Shown piece by piece: positions 34,398-44,147 of a DNA stretch of 64,000 nt. Made by a program: the position numbers and the translations under genes. Numbering within the stretch: position 1 is the first letter of the stretch; each line of letters opens with the position of its first letter. Origin of the DNA: Pseudanabaena mucicola str. Chao 1806. Its GTDB lineage: Bacteria > Cyanobacteriota > Cyanobacteriia > Pseudanabaenales > Pseudanabaenaceae. The notes under the pieces are model-generated. The model was not told the DNA's origin, did not search any database, and saw nothing but the letters and a program-made list of their open reading frames with translations. The stretch is taken from assembly GCF_030323025.1 (NCBI RefSeq), contig NZ_CP097329.1:217001-281000 (forward strand). Reading direction: 5' to 3'.

Positions 34398-34512
34398 GTA
34401 CTTAACTGATGTTACGAAGATAAATTTGGTTGGACTTGGAAAGTAAGCAAGAAGTACCCAATCAGACTTTTCAGACTTTATTGTTGAATCAAATTCTTAC
34501 TCCTCATACTTT

Positions 34513-37029
34513 TCAAATAGACTCTAAGGAACCTCTCGTTACACCAAGTTGATTTTTTAACTGTAACTCCTTCCAAAGATTAGAACCAGAAATTTTGCCA
34601 TCTAAAAGTTGTTGATAACGATTGATCGTTTCTAATATCTGTGACGGTGACTCATTGACAAACTCTAGACGAAAATGGCGCACACCGACTTCCTTAAAGC
34701 GTTGCACAAATTCTGCTCCAGTCTGAGCAGTGCCGTTAAATAATGTATTCCGACAACCTGCGTCAGCTAATAAGACATGTTCAGCTCCTGTGCGATCGCG
34801 TAATTTCACATCATACTTGTCACAGGGACGACCGCAATTAGTGTAATCAGTGCCTTTAGACAGAAACGCACAGAATACGCAATGCTCCATATGGAACATC
34901 GGCATATGTTGATGAATCGTGATTTCAAACCATTGGGCAGGGCATTTTTTGAGTAGAGATTCCAATTGATGGATGCTGAGATCGTAGGAAGCAGTGAGTC
35001 TTTCTATTTGGAAAGATTGCTTGAAATAGTTGGCGGTTAAAGGATTGGCAATATTAAAGGAGAAGTCGGCAATGATTCTTTCTTCGGAAAAAAATTCTAA
35101 ATGGTCATAATTGCGAATGAGATAACCATCGGCATTACTAGACCGCACTTGCTTAAGAATATAGTTCTCATTGGGCTTAGTAATGCGTGGTGGTGCAACC
35201 CAAATGCTTGGCTTATGAGCAGATTGCCTCGTCATTTCCACAGCATTTCGATAGAATGTGGGATCTTCAAATTCACAATAGATAATCGAAATATCGGTAG
35301 TGAGAACTGCTTTTAATTGTTCTAAATTTCTTACTAAGACAATAATTTGGGGCGCAATATCAGGAGTAGATTCAGGCTTAGGCAATAGATCGGTATAGGA
35401 ATGGGAATTTATTTGCCAACGTTTAGGACTGCCGCTAAACTTATCTATCTGCTCGACTAGTTCGCGGCGTATGCGATTTAGTTCACTCACTGGCAACATC
35501 GCATCACCTTGCAAATGATTATGCAGCTTTCTCAAACATAAAGGCGTATTGCCTAATCTTCCCAACTGTTCCGTTAACCTTTCCGTTGTTAAGGGTTTAT
35601 TATTTGCCATCTCTAAAGGCATTGCTGAATCTACTTGAGCAACATTACCCTGACCGTCACGGGCGATCGCTGTCAAAGTCTGTCCGACTTCGCCATGAAT
35701 TTCTATCTCAATAGGGCGTTGAAAGAGAATCCTGTTGCTGGTATAGGTTTGGCGCAATTGTTTATCCAGTTCAGGATCGCTAGTTTTCCAAAGGTGATCG
35801 CCGACGCGCACCCGCCGTAAATCCATATCGCGCCGCCCAAAGGTGACAATTGTATCCTTGCCCTGAGATTCCACTGCATAAACACGCCCACCTTCTTCGT
35901 GATCGCTTGATTTACCCGCATCAAAAACCACACCATCTCCTGCTTTTAGTGGTGCTTGCAATCGCAACACCACTTGTTTATCACGCCCATCCCGAATCTG
36001 GATGATTTTGCCCAAATACACGCCGCGCTTTTTACCAAATCGGGCATGGACAAGGGATTGATTGTCGATACCATTCAGCCAACCTGTGTATAGACCTCGC
36101 GAAAATGCCATTTCCAATTGGTAGCGATCGCTTACACTCACCTGATGCTCTAAACCCTGCACCACATGATCAATGGCTTGACGATATACCTGCGTCACAC
36201 TTGCCACATATTCAGGATGCTTCAAACGTCCCTCAATTTTGAGGGATACCACTCCCGCCTCGATCAAATCTGGCAAAACATCTAACCCTGCTAAATCTTG
36301 TGGGCTAAGTAAATAGCGGCGATCGCCCAAATCCACTGGCTGACCATCGACAATCATCTCGTAGGGCATTCGACAGGCTTGGGCGCATTCCCCTCGATTT
36401 GCCGATCGCCCACCAAGGGATTCACTTGTCAAACATTGTCCTGAATAGGCAACACACAAAGCCCCATGTACAAACACTTCTAATGGCATGCCTATCTGGC
36501 GATCGCCGATTTGTTTTTGAATTTTCTTAATTTCGGTGATCGAGCATTCTCGCGCCAAAACCACCAGATCACAGCCCAAAGACTTGGCAAACTCCACCCC
36601 TGCAACACTAGTAACCGTCATCTGGGTTGAGCCGTGAATGGGAAAGTCGGGCGACAAATGGCGAATTAAGCGACATAAGCCCACATCCTGCACGATCGCC
36701 GCATCTACTCCCGCCGCAATAATTGATCGCAAATAGGATTCTACTGAGCCTAATTCTGGTGTAAAAATCAAAGTATTCAATGTCACATAACCCTTCACGC
36801 CTCGACGGTGGAGAAACGCCATCAACTCAGTTAAATCTGATTCTATAAAGTTATGCGCCCGCATCCGCGCATTAAACTTTTCCAAGCCAAAATAAATAGC
36901 ATCCGCCCCATTTTCCACTGCTGCCTTTGCACATTCCCAATTCCCCGCAGGGGCAAGGAGTTCAGGAGCTTTGATAGTAGAGGGAATCAAGGTTTCAACC
37001 TCTAATGTCTTTTTATGATTAACAGTCAT
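34513..37029 (-). CDS. U32-family peptidase-like protein (RlhA/TrhP type)
   Basis: The 838-residue protein begins with 'ELLAPAGNWECAKAAVENGA'. It carries the U32 signature 'VFVHGALCVAYSGQCLTSES' then 'GGRSANRGECAQACR' (conserved Cys), and ends with a second Cys cluster ('HCVFCAFLSKGTDYTNCGRP'). Related bacterial proteins (RlhA, TrhP) hydroxylate RNA with an iron-sulfur cluster, so 'peptidase' may be a misnomer. The length matches the long form with a C-terminal extension. It is monocistronic. Confidence 0.88.
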   Translation of the reverse strand: MTVNHKKTLEVETLIPSTIKAPELLAPAGNWECAKAAVENGADAIYFGLEKFNARMRAHNFIESDLTELMAFLHRRGVKGYVTLNTLIFTPELGSVESYLRSIIAAGVDAAIVQDVGLCRLIRHLSPDFPIHGSTQMTVTSVAGVEFAKSLGCDLVVLARECSITEIKKIQKQIGDRQIGMPLEVFVHGALCVAYSGQCLTSESLGGRSANRGECAQACRMPYEMIVDGQPVDLGDRRYLLSPQDLAGLDVLPDLIEAGVVSLKIEGRLKHPEYVASVTQVYRQAIDHVVQGLEHQVSVSDRYQLEMAFSRGLYTGWLNGIDNQSLVHARFGKKRGVYLGKIIQIRDGRDKQVVLRLQAPLKAGDGVVFDAGKSSDHEEGGRVYAVESQGKDTIVTFGRRDMDLRRVRVGDHLWKTSDPELDKQLRQTYTSNRILFQRPIEIEIHGEVGQTLTAIARDGQGNVAQVDSAMPLEMANNKPLTTERLTEQLGRLGNTPLCLRKLHNHLQGDAMLPVSELNRIRRELVEQIDKFSGSPKRWQINSHSYTDLLPKPESTPDIAPQIIVLVRNLEQLKAVLTTDISIIYCEFEDPTFYRNAVEMTRQSAHKPSIWVAPPRITKPNENYILKQVRSSNADGYLIRNYDHLEFFSEERIIADFSFNIANPLTANYFKQSFQIERLTASYDLSIHQLESLLKKCPAQWFEITIHQHMPMFHMEHCVFCAFLSKGTDYTNCGRPCDKYDVKLRDRTGAEHVLLADAGCRNTLFNGTAQTGAEFVQRFKEVGVRHFRLEFVNESPSQILETINRYQQLLDGKISGSNLWKELQLKNQLGVTRGSLESI

Positions 37030-37207
37030 AGCAATGATATGGACAGATATTCTATTCTAAGATAGTCTAAGGCTTATTTCGCAAATCGTAATATGGATTG
37101 CGCCAATTCTCAGATTGAAACTAGAGATTTTATTTATAAATCCATATCATTTATGAGAGCGTAGATTGAATTAACATACAAACGAATTAATTTAGGTAGT
37201 CATCCAA

Positions 37208-37249
37208 TGTAATTGTGTTGCGGGCGATTCGCGCCCACAACACAATTAC
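37208..37249. repeat. Palindrome GTAATTGTGTTG type
   Basis: 12-bp arms GTAATTGTGTTG/CAACACAATTAC surround a GC-rich inner stem. The rest of 37030-37400 holds no gene I can support. Confidence 0.6.
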
Positions 37250-37400
37250 TAAAAAAATTACTTTGCAGTACGAACTTAATTTAAGATTACTATCCTAAAA
37301 TTACAAACTTCAAAATTGCAAAAGAATTTGACTATTAAAAAGTAGTGAATTTGAATAACCACAAACTGATAAAATCTCTTAGCTATTACACTCATAATGC

Positions 37401-37505
37401 TAAGTAGCTCAACTTAATTAAAACCCAAACCGAGAGTTTTGTTCCGCCCGCTATGCGGGCGGAACAAAACTCTCGGTTTTTAGTTTACTTATGTCTAGCT
37501 ACTTA
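37401..37505. repeat. Family B palindromic element, copy B4 (inverted)
   Basis: It is a full copy in the opposite orientation to B1 and B2: TAAGTAGCTCAACTTAATTA ... TAGTTTACTTATGTCTAGCT then ACTTA, with the GTTCCGCCCGC palindrome in the centre. Confidence 0.85.
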
Positions 37506-37584
37506 TCTTCGATTCTCAGGATTTAAACAAGGTAGTTCCAGAGTTTTATATAGAGCGCAGCACTTCCTTAGCTAAAACTTGACG

Positions 37585-37791
37585 TTAAATACTAGAAGAC
37601 TTTGAGTGATTCGATTTCCATTTTAGATAATCTTCTACTGTTGGGAAATATTGGATCACGCCATCTAAGCCTTCAGGTCTGCCCTTAAGATAACCTTCTA
37701 AATATGCAGAATCATCCTTACGTGGCAAAATCCCTCCGTCGCGATCGCGTTGTCCTTCTTGATAACGAGCTTCTCTGATATTGCCGAACAT
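37585..37791 (-). CDS. Small hypothetical protein
   Basis: A 68-residue frame from ATG 37791 ('MFGNIREARYQEGQRDRDGG'), rich in charged and aromatic residues, with 'AYLEGYLKGRPEGLDGVIQY' in the middle. I do not recognise the family. Upstream in-frame ATGs at 37815 are possible. A HIP1 site falls within it. Its coding status is moderately likely given composition and isolation; no function is offered. Confidence 0.45.
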   Translation of the reverse strand: MFGNIREARYQEGQRDRDGGILPRKDDSAYLEGYLKGRPEGLDGVIQYFPTVEDYLKWKSNHSKSSSI

Positions 37792-37966
37792 AATAATCAC
37801 CCGTCCCCTTTTCACGCATTGAAAAGCTTTTTAGATTTGTCTCTATTGTATCCAGTTTAACAAAAACTAACAAACAGTCTTGATTGTGGACACCATAACT
37901 AAAAGTTATTGTAAAAGGATTGTGCATCAGCCTAAATCATGCCTAAATCATGATGCTTAGACAATG

Positions 37967-38332
37967 TTAATGGTATTCAAAAATCTCGATCCGATTGCTA
38001 GCAGGGTCACGCAGATAAAAGCGATCGCAATTTGCTAATGGTTGGCGATCGGGAATAATCTCAACATTCAGACTTTGTAAATGCTGACGAAAAGCTTCCA
38101 AATCATCTACTTCAAAAGCAATATGTCGTCTACTGGGGATGTTAGGAATTTCTGGTTCCGTCGCGATATGAACTTGGATATTCCCCAGTTGATACCATGC
38201 ACCCACAGCCTGTAGTGATGCAGGTTTGGGGATTTCCGATAATCCTAGCGCCTGACCATAGAAAAAGAGCATATCGGCTTCTAATTCAGGTGTGGAAGTA
38301 ATTTGAATATGGTCTATCGCCTTAAGCCACAT
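37967..38332 (-). CDS. VOC-superfamily protein (glyoxalase-like)
   Basis: The 121-residue single-domain protein has two beta-alpha-beta-beta-beta modules: 'IDHIQITSTPELEADMLFFY' and 'RRHIAFEVDDLEAFRQHLQS', ending 'FYLRDPASNRIEIFEYH'. The His and Glu positions for metal binding are present (His in 'DHIQI' and 'RHIAF', Glu in 'RIEIFE'). The substrate is unknown; glyoxalase, dioxygenase and antibiotic-binding roles occur in the superfamily. Confidence 0.85.
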   Translation of the reverse strand: MWLKAIDHIQITSTPELEADMLFFYGQALGLSEIPKPASLQAVGAWYQLGNIQVHIATEPEIPNIPSRRHIAFEVDDLEAFRQHLQSLNVEIIPDRQPLANCDRFYLRDPASNRIEIFEYH

Positions 38333-38396
38333 ATTTTTTCTCCTAATTGATTGAAATCATAAAGTGTAATTAAGCGTGAGCATCACGCTCACTTAA

Positions 38397-39731
38397 TCAC
38401 ACTTTTGAAGCTTGGACTTCTGATGTTTCCAAATCTGGTTCGCGATAATCTTCTAATGCACCGAGATTTTTGAGACTGGGGAATAGCCAGAGAGTAGCAA
38501 ATACTACGGCGATCGTACCAATGCCACCACCAACGACAGCGATAATCGGACCAAAAACTGCTGCTGCTAAACCTGACTCAAAGCCGCCTAGCTCATTGGA
38601 TGCGCTGATAAATACGCTATTGACCGCCGCAACCCGACCACGCAAATTTTCGGGGGTGCGAATTTGGACGAGGGTATGGCGAATGACAACGCTAATCATG
38701 TCGAGCGCTCCGCTAAAGACTAGCATCAACAGTGAGAGCCAGAACCATCGGGATAGCCCAAAGATAATCGTGACTATACCGAACCCAACGACTGACCAGA
38801 GCATCGCTAAGCCTGCACGACGGAACGGTGGCAAGTGAGCGATGATTACAGCCATCGTTAAGGCTCCAATTGATGGTGCAGCTTGGAGAAAGCCGAGTTC
38901 TAAGGGACCAACTTGGAGAATATCCTTCGCAAAAATTGGTAAGAGGGCAGTTGCGCCGCCGAGGAGCACTGCAAAAAGATCAAGGGAAATTGAAGCGAGG
39001 ATAAGCTGATTATACCAAACAAATTTGAAACCTGCGGATAGAGACTTGATCGATATTGGTTCCGAAGAGTAGGTGACTGGGCGTTTGGGAATGACTACCA
39101 CAGCGATAAAACAAGATAGTGCCGCCAATGCCGAAAATAGATATACTCCCGTAGCGTTACCAAGAATCGCGATCACTAATCCTCCTAAAGCAGGCCCTGC
39201 CACAGCCGCGATTTGGAAACTGCTACTGTTCCAAGTGGCAGCATTGGTAAACATATTGATAGGGATTAACTGCCAGACAAAGGCATCACTGGCGGGTTTT
39301 AGGAAAGCGCGACCAATGCCAATCAAGGCAAGAATTACATAGATCCATGCGATCGCCCCTTTGCCATAGGAAATAGTGGCAAGTCCGAGGGAGCAGATAA
39401 TGAGCAGGAAAATCGCGAATAGGATTGTCTTTTTGCGATCATGGCGATCGGCGACATGTCCTGCTAATAACGTTAATAGGATCATCGGTGTGACTTGTGC
39501 CAAGCCTACACCTCCCAAGGCTAAAGCAGAACCAGTGCGATCGTAAATCTCCCAACCAAGGGCTACGGTTTGCATTTGGAAGGAGGTAAAAATGAGAATT
39601 CTGCCGATCGCAAAGAGGCGAAAATCACGAATTCTGAGTGCCGCAAAAGGATCAGGGCGATCGGAGAGTTGGTTGATTTTAGGTGAAGTTTGCGAAGATT
39701 CTTGATTGGGGCTTTGCGGAAGAGAACTCAT
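38397..39731 (-). CDS. MFS transporter (EntS/MFS_3-like)
   Basis: This protein of about 444 residues has roughly twelve hydrophobic segments. 'AGHVADRHDRKKTILFAI' is the conserved loop between helices 2 and 3, and 'RGRVAAVNSVF' lies in the second half. This pattern fits MFS_3-type exporters of siderophores or drugs. The gene follows marR with a 22-nt gap, so the pair is probably an operon controlled by the MarR protein. Upstream genes in the same direction are remnants of an ABC exporter. Confidence 0.88.
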   Translation of the reverse strand: MSSLPQSPNQESSQTSPKINQLSDRPDPFAALRIRDFRLFAIGRILIFTSFQMQTVALGWEIYDRTGSALALGGVGLAQVTPMILLTLLAGHVADRHDRKKTILFAIFLLIICSLGLATISYGKGAIAWIYVILALIGIGRAFLKPASDAFVWQLIPINMFTNAATWNSSSFQIAAVAGPALGGLVIAILGNATGVYLFSALAALSCFIAVVVIPKRPVTYSSEPISIKSLSAGFKFVWYNQLILASISLDLFAVLLGGATALLPIFAKDILQVGPLELGFLQAAPSIGALTMAVIIAHLPPFRRAGLAMLWSVVGFGIVTIIFGLSRWFWLSLLMLVFSGALDMISVVIRHTLVQIRTPENLRGRVAAVNSVFISASNELGGFESGLAAAVFGPIIAVVGGGIGTIAVVFATLWLFPSLKNLGALEDYREPDLETSEVQASKV

Positions 39732-39753
39732 GGTAATGCGTAAAGAAAAAGCT

Positions 39754-40257
39754 TCACGGAGTAGATTTGGATTCAAAAACTTGGTAGAGAAGTGCTAAAC
39801 TGTCATCAATTTTGGCGATCTGTTCTTCACTCAAGGAGTCCAGCAGATCAGCTATATAGGCACGGGTTAAATCTCTGGCAGCATCAAGGTGTGCTTTACC
39901 GTCGGGGGTCAATTTTAGAGAAACACGACGACGTTCCGATGGATGGTCACAGCGATGGACAAAGTTTCGTTGGACAAGGCGTTCCGTATTCGCTGAGGCA
40001 GTGGCACAGGTTACGCCCAAATGTTCCGAAAGTTCGACGAGAGATGCACCGGGGTTACGATCTAAAAAAGCTAGAGTCCGAAACTGGGGAACCGATAGTT
40101 CAGTTGCCTTGCGATCGCGCATATCGGCTCGAATAAATCGCATGACTAAAGGAATTGTTTCCATTACTTTTGCCGCACATTGTTTGGATAATGTGGAGTC
40201 CAAAACTGGAGTAATGGATTCTGAAGCTGTTTGGCGAACTGACTTTTTCGATCCCAT
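39754..40257 (-). CDS. MarR-family regulator
   Basis: This protein of about 167 residues has a winged-helix core 'SVPQFRTLAFLDRNPGASLV', 'ELSEHLGVTCATASANTERL' and a wing 'DHPSERRRVSLKLTPDGKAH'. The start is placed at ATG 40257 ('MGSKKSVRQT'). It heads the MFS gene and probably regulates drug-like efflux in response to an aromatic ligand; this is inferred from family habit. Confidence 0.88.
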   Translation of the reverse strand: MGSKKSVRQTASESITPVLDSTLSKQCAAKVMETIPLVMRFIRADMRDRKATELSVPQFRTLAFLDRNPGASLVELSEHLGVTCATASANTERLVQRNFVHRCDHPSERRRVSLKLTPDGKAHLDAARDLTRAYIADLLDSLSEEQIAKIDDSLALLYQVFESKSTP

Positions 40258-40339
40258 AGGATGGTTAACTCTTAGCTGATATTGGTTGTTACAGGGCAAA
40301 AGAGTATCCCGAAGGGATACTCTTTGACATTTTATCCCG

Positions 40340-40694
40340 TTACATTCCAATCTGACGATATAGGCGACCACCAATAAAGGTGAGGGCAATCAGGACTAAC
40401 ACCAAAACTACTGTGTCAAAGCCATAGCCATAGATACTAGTACCATTTAGGAGCATCACTCCCCGCAGGGCATCAACCTCGATCGAAAAAATTGAAAAAC
40501 AAGCTGCACCCAGCATCACGATTAGTAAAACACCTAACATGGCGATCGCACTAAAGTTAAGCTGTACTCCTAGAACAAAGGACAGGAAATAAACCACCAA
40601 TACCTGTGATAAACAGCGCACAACCGATGCAACCCCTTCTTGTCGCTAAATTAGCCCAATCGTTGAGCCGTCCGTCGATTTCTAGATGTTTCAC
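40340..40694 (-). pseudogene. Decayed ABC-2 permease (DrrB-like) with internal deletions
   Basis: A GTG at 40694 begins 'VKHLEIDGRLNDWANLATR', then the reading frame shifts. The adjacent frame continues 'EGVASVVRCLSQVLVVYFLS...', hydrophobic as in ABC-2 permeases. This joins, with no intervening segment, to the C-terminal signature 'VDALRGVMLLNGTSIYGYGF...'. Compared with a usual permease of about 260 residues, the first-helix region and the middle are missing. The gene overlaps the ATPase remnant upstream, as intact DrrAB-type operons do. Confidence 0.7.
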
Positions 40695-40799
40695 GATAAT
40701 TACCTCCTCCTGTTGTCAATTGATCGCCTGTATAATGGATAAATACATCATCCAATGTTGCCTTTTCACCATTGAGAGAAGCTTTGAGTTCGCTTCCTT
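40651..40799 (-). pseudogene. C-terminal remnant of a DrrA-like ABC ATPase
   Basis: The frame 'NGEKATLDDVFIHYTGDQLT...' ending at 40651 is the conserved tail of daunorubicin-type ABC ATPases ('TLDDVFLHYTG'). A stop codon lies just upstream, and the nucleotide-binding core is absent. It pairs with the decayed permease. Confidence 0.7.
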
Positions 40800-40870
40800 A
40801 ACTTAATCAAGTTTATGCAAATGAAAGAAAAAATTCAGTAAAACTTTTAGAAATGATGGTGATTAAATAG

Positions 40871-40912
40871 TTAGATACCCTAATAATTTTAACTAATTAT
40901 TAGGGTATCTAA
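40871..40912. repeat. Perfect 18-bp-stem hairpin
   Basis: Arms TTAGATACCCTAATAATT and AATTATTAGGGTATCTAA flank a 6-nt loop. The gap 40800-41531 otherwise holds family D element D1 and a hairpin region (41425-41508) with tandem GTAACAA units; I see no complete gene. Confidence 0.65.
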
Positions 40913-41265
40913 TATTTTGATATATGACAACCCCCATCGGGTTATTTTTGCGAAGGGCTTGATTTTATGGTTTGCCTGCAGCTAATTACCAAACGAATCC
41001 TGTCAGCATATCATCCACCTGAGTAATTGCTATACGGGCAATTTTAGCTAGATTTTTTAATCCCGATAGTTGCTGAAATCATAATTTTATCTAGTACTTC
41101 CATTACAGCACTTTACCCTCTAAATACAACCAAGCAATTTTTGAAAAGATCTGTTTCGCAACACTTTCCAAAAATTTCTTAGTTCATTTATTCGGAAATT
41201 GCTATTTCTAGTTCGCTTTACAATAAAGAAAGATTTCACGAATTCACCTAATTCCCTAAAACAAT

Positions 41266-41415
41266 TAGGACTTACGCAAAATAACCAAGAACTCAAGTTC
41301 TTGGTTCAAAGCTAAATTCAACTAAAGCGGACTCAATAACGCCTGTAATCAACCCATTTTAAGGAGTTTAAGCTTTCATCCCGAAATTTATTACAGGGAT
41401 ATTGCGTAAGTCCTA
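41266..41415. repeat. Family D element, copy D1
   Basis: Its ends match family C (TAGGACTTACGCAAA ... TTGCGTAAGTCCTA), but the interior is different and longer (150 bp). It includes an inner palindrome AAGAACTCAAGTTCTTGG and no GC-rich centre. A second, nested copy is at 55882-56136. Confidence 0.8.
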
Positions 41416-41531
41416 TGGACTTTAAATAATCGCGAAGCCCTTGTTAATAGTTTTACTAAGCAACTCTATTAACAAAGTAACAAGTAACAAGGTAACAAGG
41501 GCTTTGAGTATGAATTAATTGTTAAATTGCT

Positions 41532-42188
41532 TTATATAGGTAGAATCAAGCGATAGGACTGCGCTTTAATCAGAATAGAGATTCCCAAATAAATTAAGAT
41601 TAGAGGACAGATTTTGCTGCCATAACGGGCAACCAAAACAGAAATTCCAGGGAAACGAGTTAGGCTATAGGAACAGAGACACCAGAAACCAACAGTCAAG
41701 TAGCACATGCCCAAGATCACGCCAAGGCTAGGCAAGCTACTAGTTGCAAACAAAGGTATATAGACTGCAATATTGTTACCTCCATTAGAGATATGCACGG
41801 CAGTGACACGATGGGTCTTAGGATCACGAAGTGTTGACCATAATGACTGCTTAATGCGAGGTCTGCCAACTTCGGTATGAACGTGATCTAATTCATCAGG
41901 TCTATCATTATTTTCTTCTTTACTTAGTAGCTGATTGATTCCAATAATAACCGGTAGGCAACCTAGCAAGCCAATCCACATATCGGGAACGACCATTCCG
42001 ACAAAGAAGCCAATCATGCTAATACAGACTAAAATTGTAAATCCAAGGAATTCACCAATTACGACGTGACGGGGACGAAAAGTACGGCTTACTCTTCCAA
42101 AGAATGATGTTAGATAAATATTATCGTCAAGGGTTGTTGCTACTGCAACTGCTAGACCTGTGGCGATTGTTCCTTCTAACCAACTCAT
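41532..42188 (-). CDS. CadD-family transporter, paralogue 1
   Basis: This protein of about 218 residues has around six hydrophobic helices and the family's two internally related motifs. The first is TLDDN in 'VATTLDDNIYLTSFF' and the second 'ISNGGNNIAVYIPLFA'. CadD proteins (PF03596) are implicated in cadmium resistance in staphylococci; the substrate in cyanobacteria is unknown. Here the second motif has Asn where paralogues 2 and 3 have Asp (GGDN/SGDN), so transport properties may differ. The start is ATG 42188. It is divergent from paralogue 2. Confidence 0.82.
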   Translation of the reverse strand: MSWLEGTIATGLAVAVATTLDDNIYLTSFFGRVSRTFRPRHVVIGEFLGFTILVCISMIGFFVGMVVPDMWIGLLGCLPVIIGINQLLSKEENNDRPDELDHVHTEVGRPRIKQSLWSTLRDPKTHRVTAVHISNGGNNIAVYIPLFATSSLPSLGVILGMCYLTVGFWCLCSYSLTRFPGISVLVARYGSKICPLILIYLGISILIKAQSYRLILPI

Positions 42189-42619
42189 CTTGAGTTCACT
42201 CCTTCCAATTTGCTTTTTACTGAATTCATCATATGGGATTCCCACAATAGAAACAAATATACTTATTTGTTAAAACAATAACTTCGCTTTATAAGTAAAA
42301 ACTTGTATTCATGTTTTAAGTAACTTGAGATTTGATATGCATAAGATCTGCATCAAAGTCTTTCTGCACCTATATAAATTGTGCAATGTGCAAATTCAAT
42401 CAGGATCTTCATCAATCACTTTTATTTATTCTTTTAAAAAGAAACTATATTTGATGTTATTGATTATGATCGCTATATTAATGTCATTCCTAATAAAACT
42501 TCGACTCAAAAAAGATTCCATCATTTTAACGAGAGAATTCCGTTAATTATTGATTGGGAATATATTGCTAGAATCAGTTTCAGCAAGATGTCGGTAGATC
42601 AATAATTCAGAAAGAAATT
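42189..42619. other. Divergent promoter region of CadD paralogues 1 and 2
   Basis: About 430 bp, very AT-rich. An open frame at 42325-42546 has a biased, low-complexity composition and I do not support it as a gene. The region presumably holds promoters for both directions; a -10-like TATATT-type sequence appears in several places but none is distinctive. Confidence 0.4.
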
Positions 42620-43354
42620 ATGAACGCACTACTAACTTCAATTCCCACAGCTCTAGCAGCCTTTACCGCGACAAACCTTGATGACGTACTTATTCTGCTA
42701 CTGTTTTTCTCACAGGTAAGTGCAGCATTACGCAAACGCCATATTGTGCTTGGTCAATACATAGGATTTGGAGCACTAGTGGCAGCGAGTTTATCTGGAT
42801 ATTTTGGCGGACTATTGATGCCTCGTGACTGGATTGGTATGTTAGGGATTTTACCGATCGCCATTGGTCTTAATCGTCTCTTTATCCCCGATATTGAAGA
42901 TGTTGAATCAGAAGAGAACCTTCAGGAAACATCAAATTCTTGGTTCTCTAACTTACTGTCTCCTCAAGTTTATAGCGTAGCGGCTGTTACCTTTGCCAAT
43001 GGTGGTGACAATGTAGGAATTTATGTTCCGCTTTTTGCTAGCACTACTTGGGAAAGCTTGTTAGTAATTCTTGTTGTGTTCTTTTTGATGGTAGGGGTAT
43101 GGTGCTATGCTGCCTATCACTTAATTCAAGTACCTGCGATCGCGGATGCTTTAACCCGTTATGGTAATTATCTAGTTCCTTTTGTGCTAATTGGATTAGG
43201 AATTCTGATCATGATCGATAGTCACACACTCGAAAATCGTGGGTTAGCCGTTCTCAGCTTATTAATTGGTGGCTTAGTTGTTTTAAACCTTGGTCGCAAT
43301 CTTGCCGAACTCAACTCCTCTAAAGAGCCACAACTAGAAAAGATCTCTGGTTAG
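42620..43354 (+). CDS. CadD-family transporter, paralogue 2
   Basis: The 244-residue protein has motifs 'FTATNLDDVLILLLFFSQVS' and 'FANGGDNVGIYVPLFAS', with six hydrophobic helices. It carries an extra C-terminal helix and tail ('VLSLLIGGLVVLNLGRNLAE') absent from paralogue 3. It precedes the secreted-protein gene by 60 nt and the DUF202 gene, probably one operon. The exported cation or solute is unknown; Cd2+ is the only family precedent I know. Confidence 0.85.
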   Translation: MNALLTSIPTALAAFTATNLDDVLILLLFFSQVSAALRKRHIVLGQYIGFGALVAASLSGYFGGLLMPRDWIGMLGILPIAIGLNRLFIPDIEDVESEENLQETSNSWFSNLLSPQVYSVAAVTFANGGDNVGIYVPLFASTTWESLLVILVVFFLMVGVWCYAAYHLIQVPAIADALTRYGNYLVPFVLIGLGILIMIDSHTLENRGLAVLSLLIGGLVVLNLGRNLAELNSSKEPQLEKISG

Positions 43355-43414
43355 CATCAAGATTTCACAAGCTCCAGTTTTTGATTAAACCTTAACTTTT
43401 CAGGAAAAAAATTT

Positions 43415-43975
43415 ATGAAACTAATTCAATCTTTACTTTTTATTTTCGTAGTATTGCTTAATTTGGCGATCGCTCAACCATCCTTAGCCAATAAACCACC
43501 CGTTACCAGCAACCCTGACTATATCGAGGTAACTGAAGAGTTAGCCAAGGCGAATGATCCCTCGGCAATTGCCAAACTCCAATTTGAGAAATATATCATC
43601 GAAACTGGTGAATCCTTTGCGGAATGCCGCAATCTCACTGGTGGTTCTTTAGCTATCTATGGTAAAAAGTCGAAGTTAGATTTATCTACCTTTGATAACA
43701 GTCTCTATACATTACCCAATGGTCAAACAACTAATGAAGATTGGAACTGTCAAGGAGTTTATTTGCCAACGGGTTTAAACAATGATGGTGAGCCTGTGGC
43801 TATCAAGATTGTGACTGGCACGCAACTGGTCGCTAAATCCAATCCCGAAACTGGTGCAGTGGAACTGAACATTCCTGCGGCTAAAGTTTATAAAACTGGT
43901 GAAGTCAATTGGGCAATTCCTGAAACTCCTGAAGCCTTAGCTGCCATGAACTTAATCGAAGCACCATTAGATTAA
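43415..43975 (+). CDS. Secreted protein of unknown function in the CadD cluster
   Basis: The 186-residue protein has a clear signal peptide ('LIQSLLFIFVVLLNLAIAQPSLA'). The mature part (about 165 residues) has two cysteines ('FAECRNL', 'DWNCQG') that could form a disulfide. I do not recognise the domain. The position directly after a CadD transporter suggests a periplasmic partner or binding protein, but that is inference. Confidence 0.7.
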   Translation: MKLIQSLLFIFVVLLNLAIAQPSLANKPPVTSNPDYIEVTEELAKANDPSAIAKLQFEKYIIETGESFAECRNLTGGSLAIYGKKSKLDLSTFDNSLYTLPNGQTTNEDWNCQGVYLPTGLNNDGEPVAIKIVTGTQLVAKSNPETGAVELNIPAAKVYKTGEVNWAIPETPEALAAMNLIEAPLD

Positions 43976-44147
43976 GTCCTTAGGGACGCTCATTAAAACA
44001 ATTCTACACTGCAAAAACGTGATTTAATCTCATCAAATCTCCTGATATATAAGGATTCTCATCTTTTTGTACAGGAGATTTTTTAATATATAATCTGGAG
44101 AATGAATTTTTCTCAATCCAAATATCGACGATCCCAAATCCAAGATA

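Noticed and set aside
40981-41100. Minus-strand frame reading 'LSGLKNLAKIARIAITQVDD'
   Set aside because: It looks protein-like over about 28 codons, but a stop lies just upstream and I could not assign a family; too short to call.
41425-41508. Tandem GTAACAA units that might be a CRISPR or tandem array
   Set aside because: Only three imperfect 7-8 bp units inside a hairpin region, with no spacer pattern.
42325-42546. 73-codon open frame between CadD paralogues 1 and 2
   Set aside because: Very AT-rich, low-complexity product in a divergent promoter region; no recognisable domain.
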